A stretch of DNA of 64,000 nucleotides from Zobellia russellii (lineage in GTDB: Bacteria > Bacteroidota > Bacteroidia > Flavobacteriales > Flavobacteriaceae): positions 868,001-932,000 of the forward strand of contig NZ_JACSOI010000001.1 of assembly GCF_018728565.1 (NCBI RefSeq), in the 5' to 3' direction. Position 1 is the first letter of the stretch; the number at the start of each line of letters is the position of its first letter. A program made the position numbers and the translations under genes. The notes beneath the pieces were generated by a model. It was not told the DNA's origin, did no database searches, and worked only from the letters and a program-made list of their open reading frames with translations. Shown piece after piece: positions 35,301 through 42,532 of this stretch.

Positions 35301-36028
35301 GAGTGCGTTTACAGACACTTAAATTTGCTCCGGCCTTGGTATGGCGAGGTCAATACGGGGCTAAGTTTAAAACCGGCGTATCTTACGAATCCATAGAGGT
35401 AGAAGAGAGTGATGATAGATTTATCAACACTTACTATCAGGCTAACGGAGATGAGACCGGAAATAAATTTGTAGGTGTTGATGCGGAGTATTCGTATGCC
35501 AATACGGATAATGCTGCTTTTCCAACCATGGGAATGTCTACATCGCTTGCAGCAGGATATAAAAGAAGTACCGATAACGGAAATGCTTTTGGTTATGTCG
35601 TTCCCAGTCTTGCTTTTGATTATAAGTTAATACCTAGTGGTAGATTGGTTTTAGCTACAAAATGGAAGGCACATTTTAATATAGGCGACGATTATGAATT
35701 TTATCAAGCCGCCAGTATTGGGGGTATTGATGGATTAAGGGGATTTAGAAACCAACGGTTTACCGGTAAAAAATCTTACTATCAAAATACGGATATCAGA
35801 TATAGTCTTAGGAAAATAAAGACACAACTTCTACCATTGGCCATGGGGTTTTATGGTGGCTTTGATTATGGAAGGGTGTGGTTGCCCATGGAAAATTCCA
35901 AAGAATGGCATACCTCATACGGAGGCGGATTTTTTCTTAATGGAGCTGATATTGTCACGGCGCGCATGGCACTTTTCAATAGTGATGATGGCTTGCGCTT
36001 CTCCTTTGGTGTAGGTTTTGGTTTCTAG
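32303..36028 (+). CDS. Metallophosphoesterase / kinase-like / Omp85-barrel fusion lipoprotein
   Basis: This is an exported protein of about 1,241 residues, with signal and cysteine in LVVLFVGCATSK. I start at the ATG at 32303; an ATG at 32276 adds nine residues. Part one (about 45-360) is a metallophosphoesterase: LIGDAG, FLGDNIYPAG, FIPGNHDWY, IAMHHPMFSYG and ASGHEHTL. Part two (about 420-740) contains MGDWDRHVDQWRW and then KPVPRDRDMVY, similar to the catalytic NxDRH and metal-Asp motifs of Fam20/HipA/CotH-type kinases. Part three (about 890-1240) is an Omp85-like surface-antigen barrel with GGIDGLRGFRNQRF and terminal FSFGVGFGF. It is divergent from the HD/Pycsar-type gene by under 50 bp. 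Function unknown. Confidence 0.87.
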   Translation: MNSILLGKHFALIALVVLFVGCATSKTKYANEEGKEDVSTTKTVAHTFYLIGDAGLSPMNGMNDALKIFKSKLDDADKNSTALFLGDNIYPAGLPDPKDSTAAYIKAKNDLDAQLKTLDNFKGAPIFIPGNHDWYTEGLVGLEREQDYIQEQLDSKDVFFPEDGCPIETIEVTDNITVIAIDTEWYLTNWDKRPDINDKCDIKTRDAFWLELEDEIKDNRQNTTIIAMHHPMFSYGPHGGQYSTKAYLYPKGKVGPLPILGSFVHLLRRTTGASIEDMSNKRYTELRKRLLTLAQYSEKVILASGHEHTLQYIVEENTPQIVSGSGAKTGTTRLLNGSKFSTGQRGYATLEVYTDGSSQVRYFGVDGNKGEEFLFTSQVLPPDRKLFQGKYDEKFPTTVKASVYSEDEIDRSGFFKFLWGDRYRKYYATKVEAPTVNLDTLMGGLVPVHKGGGHQSKSLRLRDKDGKEFVMRALRKDAELYLQAMAFQEQYVMGDFENTYTENFLLDFYTGSHPYGPFTTAELSDAVGLYHTNPVLYYVPKQPALKDFNESFGNELYMIEEHAGDGHGNLKSFGYANELKSTNSMLEDLRDDEKYAVDSEMYLRARLFDMVMGDWDRHVDQWRWAEFKDKKNDKVLYKPVPRDRDMVYSKHGDGFFMNLATRIIPALHLMEGFNEEIRNVKGFNSSPKTYVLDMALLTETTPEQWQEQAKFIRENLTEEVIDKAFTHFPKEVRDETVAEIKRILLARSAKIEETAQTYYSVLNKYAVVVGTDKDDWFEVNVLNDKETEVKVYRNIKGEKDKLFFSKVFNKNSTKEVWVYGLDDDDIFEVNGDEGSAIKIRLVGGQNNDIYRVGQGGNIAVYDYKTKKNTIEELSGAKLKLTDDYNTNNYLPLQIRNSVNQIIPTIGYNPDDGVKIGISDTYTYNGFRQNPFTQQHKVDASFYFATSGFELGYSGEFAHVFENWNLHLGARFTSPNFAINFFDFGNSTENFDDDLGMDYNRVRLQTLKFAPALVWRGQYGAKFKTGVSYESIEVEESDDRFINTYYQANGDETGNKFVGVDAEYSYANTDNAAFPTMGMSTSLAAGYKRSTDNGNAFGYVVPSLAFDYKLIPSGRLVLATKWKAHFNIGDDYEFYQAASIGGIDGLRGFRNQRFTGKKSYYQNTDIRYSLRKIKTQLLPLAMGFYGGFDYGRVWLPMENSKEWHTSYGGGFFLNGADIVTARMALFNSDDGLRFSFGVGFGF

Positions 36029-36056
36029 CGCAAAATGAATAGCAAGGGGCAGGCGT

Positions 36057-36923
36057 TTATTTAAGCTTATACTTATATAGATTTCCGCCCTCTTTTTTTG
36101 TCTCTTCATCAGAAAGTAAAAGGGTGGTATTATCTACAAAACTCACAGATTCTAGTTGGGTACGTACCATGAGGTCCGTTTCTTTTAAGGTGCTTTCGGG
36201 TAAATTTTCCAAATCAAATTCAGATAAGGTCCAAAGCTTTCCTGCTCCTAAAAGGACTACAGTTTTTCCATCGGGAGAAATATCGGCAGAAGTAACTTTA
36301 CAAGTATCCCAGTCATCACATGTTTTTATCCTGCCCAAGTATTCGGCATCATAATCTCCTTTGGTATCGGGAACTCTATATATTAGTGATTCTCCGCTAA
36401 ACGGATTAGCCCTATTTTTTGTAAAAATATAAAGGTAGTTGTTATAGTGAAAGAAAGCTTCAGCATCATAATAACGCTCTTTTTTTTTAGGAGGAAAACG
36501 TTTTTGCTCGGGGTATTTAAAGACTATTTGCTCAGCGGTAATATGGTCTCCGGTTTCATATTCGGGGTTGGGGAGTTTATAGATTACCAAATCTTTACGG
36601 TCACTAGCGTTATTGCCAAAGTCACCTATATATAAGTTGCCTTTTTTGTCTTCCGTAAGGTCTTCCCAATCATGGTTTTTGGCATTTTTTACCTTAAACT
36701 CCTTTAGGATTTCTCCTTTAAAATCCACTTTGGTAATGACATCATCATTGCCGCTGTCCTCAATGAACCATGCTGCATCATTTGTGTACGTAGCTATTCC
36801 GGAATTTTCTTTTAGACTACTTGGTAACTTTGTTACATAAGCTAACTGACCGTGATTGGAACAGCTGTAAAAAAGAAAAAGAGCCATGACTTGGAGTGAA
36901 AAGTGTTTTGCCATTACTTTCAT
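36057..36923 (-). CDS. Exported propeller-like lipoprotein of unknown function
   Basis: This 288-residue protein has a signal sequence ending LFLFYSC followed by SNHG, a weak lipobox. The rest shows repeated beta-strand blocks with Asp-rich turns (ENSGIATYTNDAAWFIEDSG, EDLTEDKKGNLYIGDFGNN, YYDAEAFFHYNNYLYIFTKN, SADISPDGKTVVLLGAG), as in beta-propeller proteins. A pair of cysteines in KTCDDWDTC might form a disulfide. It is last in the operon that begins with the ASPIC/UnbV genes, 32 bp after the GyrI-like gene. I do not recognise a specific family. Confidence 0.8.
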   Translation of the reverse strand: MKVMAKHFSLQVMALFLFYSCSNHGQLAYVTKLPSSLKENSGIATYTNDAAWFIEDSGNDDVITKVDFKGEILKEFKVKNAKNHDWEDLTEDKKGNLYIGDFGNNASDRKDLVIYKLPNPEYETGDHITAEQIVFKYPEQKRFPPKKKERYYDAEAFFHYNNYLYIFTKNRANPFSGESLIYRVPDTKGDYDAEYLGRIKTCDDWDTCKVTSADISPDGKTVVLLGAGKLWTLSEFDLENLPESTLKETDLMVRTQLESVSFVDNTTLLLSDEETKKEGGNLYKYKLK

Positions 36924-36955
36924 TGCAACGTGTTTTTAGGAAGCAAAGGTACACT

Positions 36956-37861
36956 CTATTCCTCTTTTTGGTCTTGTATAGGCATGAAAATTTCAGCTTT
37001 CCACTCTAGCTCGTTTCCGCCCATATTAGGATTGGTATGAAATACTTCAAACGGTTTTTCGTTAATTTGCAACCCTTTTTTTTCAGCGTAATGCATTAAC
37101 GCATACCATGCTCGGTCAGAAGTCAGGTAATTGCCATTATAAATGGCTTTCAGGGCTTTTCTTTTCTGGACTTTTTTGTAAACAAAATCATGGTCTTGTG
37201 GAAGGCTGTCCGTTTTAATTATGGGAAAGCAAAAATTGTAGGTAATACTATCATTTTTAGTATTCCAGTCTTGAACCTCTATCAAAGGTCTTCCGTCCGG
37301 TTTAATACTATTCTTTGCAACAAAGTTGCTTAAGCGCGAGTAGTTCTCCATCATGCCCTTAACCTTTCCTAATTGGGTGCTTTTTAGGGGAACACAGATA
37401 CAATATTTTTCAGGAATAACCTCTTCACCAACTATAGTGGTCTTAAAGTTTGAAAGGTGGCTTTTTAAAAGTGTATAAACATCTTTAACAGTACGTTTTG
37501 AGCGTTTTTCAAAATAGGTAGTTGTAAAGGGTAGAAGTATTCTGTTTTTTAGGCTATGCTCGTTATCCGATATGGCAACTTTTACACGGGAAATAGAGTC
37601 GTTCATTGGAGTAATTTTCCAATTAAGAGTAAGGGTAGTGTCGTTTACAATAAGCGTAGTTGTAAAATCAGAAAGACTTTTTTGTTCTTGAAAGTGGGCG
37701 TTGTTTTGTTGATCTGCCCAAAACTTTGCAATCTGGTTTACTGTACCCGGTAAGGCCTTGGTTTGAAAACGAACTATGTAGTCTTGAGGCATGATAAAAA
37801 GATACCAAATTGCCCCTACTATTAATAGAGCGGACAGGACTACAGTTATTTTTTTGAACAT
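36956..37861 (-). CDS. Membrane-anchored SRPBCC plus GyrI-like (effector-binding) protein
   Basis: This 301-residue protein has an N-terminal membrane anchor (about 5-24). It continues with a START/SRPBCC-like hydrophobic-pocket domain (about 28-155) and a GyrI/AraC-effector-binding-like domain (about 160-295; EVQDWNTKNDSITYNFCFPI, NGNYLTSDRAWYALMHYAEK). Both domains usually bind small hydrophobic or amphipathic molecules. There is no DNA-binding part, so it is not a regulator by itself. It lies 5 bp after the haloperoxidase-type gene, which suggests handling of the same compound, but the ligand is unknown. Confidence 0.8.
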   Translation of the reverse strand: MFKKITVVLSALLIVGAIWYLFIMPQDYIVRFQTKALPGTVNQIAKFWADQQNNAHFQEQKSLSDFTTTLIVNDTTLTLNWKITPMNDSISRVKVAISDNEHSLKNRILLPFTTTYFEKRSKRTVKDVYTLLKSHLSNFKTTIVGEEVIPEKYCICVPLKSTQLGKVKGMMENYSRLSNFVAKNSIKPDGRPLIEVQDWNTKNDSITYNFCFPIIKTDSLPQDHDFVYKKVQKRKALKAIYNGNYLTSDRAWYALMHYAEKKGLQINEKPFEVFHTNPNMGGNELEWKAEIFMPIQDQKEE

Positions 37862-37866
37862 GAGGC

Positions 37867-39219
37867 TCAGTTTTGGGCCATTGCGTTGCTATTTTTCATT
37901 TTGAGTTTTTCAACTACGAACTTGCCCAAGTCCCTACCTTGTTTAACACCCACTTCAACCGCAGCTCGGTAATGAATACCTCCGTACATTCTACTGATTG
38001 CAGCTTCATTGGCAGCTTGCTCAAAGGATGTAAAACTGCGGATTGGAAGTCCATAAGGCACTTCGGTATCATCATCAAAAGCAAAATTTTCGCCAAAAAC
38101 ATCCGTTAGGGCTACTGAAGCCGCTCCGGAAACAACGCTGTGGCCACTTGTATACTCGGGAAATGGTGGGGTCTGTAGTACCGGTTTCCAACTGTCATCT
38201 ATATGTTGGTTTATCAGGGTTTCAGGGCGAATAAGGTTACTTCTGTACTTTTCGTCCCAACAGCTTATAAACGCATCTGCCATTGCTACTGAGGCCTTGG
38301 TATACGCGTATAAGGCTTGATGGAAGTCACTGTTGGTTTTGCGCGCTGCAATTTTTGCTATACCCATCCAGTGTGCTCCCGGAGTTATTTTCTTGGTTGC
38401 GAACATAAGGTGACCCCGTGTAACCGAAACATAAGGGTTGCAATCCCAAAATTGAGCAATTTGAATTTCTTCGGAAGCATCACCTTCTTCTGTAATTTTA
38501 TTACTTATATCATATACTTCTTTAAGCTCTTTGTAAAAATGGGAATCTTCCTCAAGGGAAAATGCAGGTGGAGGAATTGGTTTGAATTGTGCTGCGGAGT
38601 CTATTGCAAATGGTCTTATTTTATTCCAGTGGGGTTCAATACCGTCCATGTAAGCAGGAGGAGTAGGCTGCCATCTTGTTTCATCGTCTGCATCTACCGT
38701 AAATTTGGGCATGGTTCGCGTTTGTGCATAATTGTCTTTGCTCATCCATTGGGCTATATGGTCCGCTACCTGTAGGCCATACTCTTTGGAACTATTGAAC
38801 AGAACTGGGTTCTTGCCTTGCCATATCGTATAAAGACTATCGCGTAAAGCTTCCATCCGGTCTTCTGAAAATATCAGCCTTTTGCTTAGTTCCATATGTG
38901 CCACCATTGCGGAAAGGTCATAGTTGATGACTTTGGTAGTATCTGGTGCAGGAATAGATGTGAGTCCGTTTAGTTGTCCTGCCAGCGGTCTGTAATCGTC
39001 ATTTGCCATAGCCATAATCTCATAGGCGGCAACGTTAGGATAGGCAAAAATTCTACTGGCTACAGGAGGCGAGAATATATCATGAATCATAATCTCCGTT
39101 ACCTGGTCTATTGAAGCGTTAAGGTCTTCTGGGGTAATAGTAATAGATTCTTCTTTTTGCGGGGCTTTACACGAAATCGCAAATACTAGCGAAAGCAGTA
39201 CTATAAAAATCTTATTCAT
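37867..39219 (-). CDS. Vanadium-haloperoxidase / PAP2-type lipoprotein
   Basis: This is a 450-residue predicted lipoprotein (LVFAISC followed by KAPQ). It carries the three oxyanion-binding motifs of the vanadium haloperoxidase/PAP2 superfamily: EKYRSNLIRPET (K-x6-RP), PEYTSGHSVVSG (SGH with the catalytic His) and SRMYGGIHYRA (SR-x5-H). The motif spacing and length are close to bacterial vanadium iodoperoxidases of marine flavobacteria; phosphatase activity is the alternative because both share this site. The start overlaps the end of the preceding ASPIC/UnbV gene by eight bases, so the two are co-translated. It would act in the periplasm or at the surface on halide or an exported metabolite. 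Confidence 0.87.
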   Translation of the reverse strand: MNKIFIVLLSLVFAISCKAPQKEESITITPEDLNASIDQVTEIMIHDIFSPPVASRIFAYPNVAAYEIMAMANDDYRPLAGQLNGLTSIPAPDTTKVINYDLSAMVAHMELSKRLIFSEDRMEALRDSLYTIWQGKNPVLFNSSKEYGLQVADHIAQWMSKDNYAQTRTMPKFTVDADDETRWQPTPPAYMDGIEPHWNKIRPFAIDSAAQFKPIPPPAFSLEEDSHFYKELKEVYDISNKITEEGDASEEIQIAQFWDCNPYVSVTRGHLMFATKKITPGAHWMGIAKIAARKTNSDFHQALYAYTKASVAMADAFISCWDEKYRSNLIRPETLINQHIDDSWKPVLQTPPFPEYTSGHSVVSGAASVALTDVFGENFAFDDDTEVPYGLPIRSFTSFEQAANEAAISRMYGGIHYRAAVEVGVKQGRDLGKFVVEKLKMKNSNAMAQN

Positions 39220-42200
39220 TTGTCTTTTGTTTTCTTTTCAGCCTATAGATTTGGGGGCTGTCATTATTTATGGTAACCAAGAGGTATTTTTTTGTTCCTA
39301 AATTAACGATATTCAAATCTCTTACGGATTTTTGACTAAGGTCTAACCCGATTTTAGCGCTTAAAATTACATTATTTTCACCTTTAATCAAGGCGCCCGC
39401 AAAAGAATCGAATCTACCGTGATACGGTTTAACACCAAAATAGTTTCCTGCTGCTAAAACTTCTTTTTTTCCATCGCCGTCAAAATCATAGGACAACATA
39501 GACATTATAGGTGACACCTGTAATTCATTTTGAAAAGGAACAAAATTGAATTTACCGCTCTCGTTTTTTAAATAGCCTGACTGGAGTTCATGAACTAAGA
39601 GTGTTTTGGTTTTTTCTAAAGTTTCTTTATCAAAAATATCCTCGATTGTGGAGCCTGCGAAAGAGGCGTAGGTGTTGAATTTTTTCTTTAAAAAAACTAG
39701 CTGGGATGACAGTCCGTCTAAGCCTTCTAGAGGGTAGTATTTACCGTCCTTTTCAATAGTCGTTATGGTTTCGGTTTGTTTGTTCTTGTCAAAATCTCCA
39801 TAGTACATTTTCATAGGGTGTTCTGCCGAAGCTTTAAATTTGCTGTTGCTTCCCCAATTACCAAGAAGATAGTCTAAGTCTCCGTCATTATCAATATCAA
39901 AGGGAACAATACTTTGCCAAAGTCCGTTCAGATTCTTTTGAACATTGTTAATTTTATTTAGTTGGCCGTTAATATTTTTGAAAAAAGTTGGCGACATCCA
40001 TTCTCCAATAACGATGAGGTCTTTTGTGCCATCTGAATCAAAATCGCTCCAAATGGCATCGGTAACCATGCCTAAATTGGTAAGCGCTTCTTCATTTTTA
40101 TTAAAGAAAATACCGTTGTCGTTTGTTAGTAAAACTGATTGTGGTGTCTTTCCAAAGTCGTTTGAAATGGCTTGGCTTCCAACGAACAAATCAAGGTCTC
40201 CATCGCTATCAAAATCATAGGGGGCTAGAATGGAGGTATTCTGAAAATTCTCAGGAAACGGAGCGAGAATAAAAGCAGAGTCATTCTGAGTATAGTAAGA
40301 ATCAAGCAAAGGTTCCATTTTATTATAAAAATCAGCGCCACCTGTACCAATAATCAAATCATTCTTTGCGTCCGAATTAAAATCTGCAATTACCGCAGAG
40401 ACATCTTCCTTAATAGAATCTTTAGCTATTTGTGCTACATGAAACGGTGTAAATGCCGTATCATTTTGAATATAGATTTGCGAAGGAATGTATTTTGAGC
40501 CTCCAAAGAAAATATCGTTCTTCCCATCACCATTTAAATCGCCGATTGCAGTTGCGGGACCACGGTCCGAAACCTGATAGGGAATCAATTTTTGACGATT
40601 AAAGTCTGTGTAATTGTCCTCGATATGGTTAAAAGTAACACCTAAGTTGTTCTCTTCCTTTTCAAAAATTATTTTTTCGTCAGGTAGTAAGCTGGCAAAA
40701 TTGAACTTGACTGTGTTTTCCGGTTCCACAATCACGGTCTGATTGGTAGCAATATCCTTTAGTGTTTGGTAACTGCCATTGGGCCAGACTACTTGAATAG
40801 AGTCTACTTTTTCTGTAGTTCCATATCCAAAATGAATCATGGGTTCGGACGAAGCCTGAAACCCTCTAACAGTATAGAGTTCCTTATACTGCAACTTGCC
40901 TTGGGTATATGAGAAAACTTTGGTTCCTAGGCCAAAAGTATTTTTTCCTATGTTTTTAAATTTTAATTTTAGGTAATTTGATCTACTGTCAGTGTTGTTG
41001 ATATACAGAGCAGCCGTTCCGTTTAGGTTATTGGTCACCAAATCCAAATCGCCGTCATTGTCCAAATCCCCCATGGCTGTAGCTCCAGAAACCAAGGTGT
41101 CTTTAAGTATCCATTGTCCTGATTCATCTTTGAAGGTTAAGTTATCCGAACCTTTAAATACAAAGTTGTGGATTTTTCCGCTCGGCATTTTGTCCAAAGC
41201 TTGTTGGTCCATAAGTTTGGTGTTGTTCATTTTGTTTTGAATCTGCTCGTTACTTACAAAATTGATAAAATCAAGATCATTAGGTCTTTTTGGAATACCG
41301 TTGGATATAAATAAGTCTTGCTCACCATCTTGATCATAATCTCCAAACAAAGCGCTCCAGCTCCAATCCGTAGCGGCTAAACCGCTCATAAGAGCCGTTT
41401 CTAAAAAAGAACTGTTTTGCTGATTGATATTTAGCATGTTTCGGGTGAACTGGTACCCATACCCATAACGTTCTGTACGTAACTTTTGGGTTTGTATATT
41501 ATCATCTCCTTCTGATGATTTTAAGACGTTTTCATCTTGGGGGAGCATGTCTAGAGAAATTAAATCGGGCCAACCGTCATGATTAATGTCGGCCACATCA
41601 TTACCCATTGAAAACCGAGAGGTATGACCGAAAAACTGTTTTGAACTCTCAGTGAAGGTCCCGTCTCCATTGTTTAAGTAATAGTAATCGTCCTCATGAA
41701 AATCATTTCCTACATAGATATCCGGGTAACCATCTTGGTTGAAATCAGAAACTGCCAATCCTAATCCGTAGCCATTTACCCCACCATAAATTCCGGCGGT
41801 CTCACTTACATCGGTAAATTTGTCTCCATCATTACGTAGTAATTTGTCTCCTGTTTGATAGTTTCGTTTAAGTCTTAAATCGGCTTTGCCAAAAGATTCT
41901 TGGGTGTGTACGGCATGGTTTAAAAGGTATATATCCAAATCGCCATCCAAATCAAAATCAAGAAAAGCGGCATTGGAACTATAGGAGTCAAAATCAAGGC
42001 CGTATTTGGCGGCACTTTCAATAAAGGTGCCATCACCATTGTTTATGAACAGTTCATTATATCCATTAAATCCGTTAATGCCCACCACGGCACATACGTA
42101 AATGTCTAAAAGGCCATCACCGTTTACATCGCCCATTACGGAGCCGGTATTCCAAGTACTATTACCTTCAATACCTGCCGTTTTGCTGATGTCCTCAAAT

Positions 42201-42532
42201 TGTAGATTTCCTTTATTGCGATAGAGTTTGTTTTTAACCTGGTTCCCTGAGAAGAAAATATCAGGAAGACCGTCATTGTCAATGTCACCAATGGCTACAC
42301 CACCTCCGTTGTAAAAATATAGATAGTCCAATATATTTAGATCGTCTGTTTCTGTAAGGGTGTTTTTGAATGTTATGCCTGTTTCCGTAGCGGGAGGATT
42401 GCTGAATAAAAAGTCTTGTTTCTTGCCGCAAGCAGTAAAGGCCATGAGGGCAATGCAAAGAACAATATGAGTATGTTTGAAATGCACGAATAGTAGGTTT
42501 TTTCTTTGAAATTGTAATTTTGGAAATGACAT
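39212..42532 (-). CDS. ASPIC/UnbV and FG-GAP repeat lipoprotein, third paralogue
   Basis: This 1,106-residue predicted lipoprotein (signal ending AFTACGKKQ) has many calcium-binding DxDxDG turns of FG-GAP/VCBS propellers. A first block runs from about 70 to 500 (GVAIGDIDNDGLPDIFFSG, FLDFDLDGDLDIYLLN). An ASPIC/UnbV domain follows at about 520-640 (NYLKLKFKNIGKNTFGLGTK, RGFQASSEPMIHFGYG, DSIQVVWPNG). A second propeller block spans about 680-1080. Such proteins are surface or secreted and usually bind or scaffold extracellular ligands. It is the third of three adjacent paralogues and abuts the second without a gap. The function is unknown. Confidence 0.9.
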   Translation of the reverse strand: MSFPKLQFQRKNLLFVHFKHTHIVLCIALMAFTACGKKQDFLFSNPPATETGITFKNTLTETDDLNILDYLYFYNGGGVAIGDIDNDGLPDIFFSGNQVKNKLYRNKGNLQFEDISKTAGIEGNSTWNTGSVMGDVNGDGLLDIYVCAVVGINGFNGYNELFINNGDGTFIESAAKYGLDFDSYSSNAAFLDFDLDGDLDIYLLNHAVHTQESFGKADLRLKRNYQTGDKLLRNDGDKFTDVSETAGIYGGVNGYGLGLAVSDFNQDGYPDIYVGNDFHEDDYYYLNNGDGTFTESSKQFFGHTSRFSMGNDVADINHDGWPDLISLDMLPQDENVLKSSEGDDNIQTQKLRTERYGYGYQFTRNMLNINQQNSSFLETALMSGLAATDWSWSALFGDYDQDGEQDLFISNGIPKRPNDLDFINFVSNEQIQNKMNNTKLMDQQALDKMPSGKIHNFVFKGSDNLTFKDESGQWILKDTLVSGATAMGDLDNDGDLDLVTNNLNGTAALYINNTDSRSNYLKLKFKNIGKNTFGLGTKVFSYTQGKLQYKELYTVRGFQASSEPMIHFGYGTTEKVDSIQVVWPNGSYQTLKDIATNQTVIVEPENTVKFNFASLLPDEKIIFEKEENNLGVTFNHIEDNYTDFNRQKLIPYQVSDRGPATAIGDLNGDGKNDIFFGGSKYIPSQIYIQNDTAFTPFHVAQIAKDSIKEDVSAVIADFNSDAKNDLIIGTGGADFYNKMEPLLDSYYTQNDSAFILAPFPENFQNTSILAPYDFDSDGDLDLFVGSQAISNDFGKTPQSVLLTNDNGIFFNKNEEALTNLGMVTDAIWSDFDSDGTKDLIVIGEWMSPTFFKNINGQLNKINNVQKNLNGLWQSIVPFDIDNDGDLDYLLGNWGSNSKFKASAEHPMKMYYGDFDKNKQTETITTIEKDGKYYPLEGLDGLSSQLVFLKKKFNTYASFAGSTIEDIFDKETLEKTKTLLVHELQSGYLKNESGKFNFVPFQNELQVSPIMSMLSYDFDGDGKKEVLAAGNYFGVKPYHGRFDSFAGALIKGENNVILSAKIGLDLSQKSVRDLNIVNLGTKKYLLVTINNDSPQIYRLKRKQKTNE

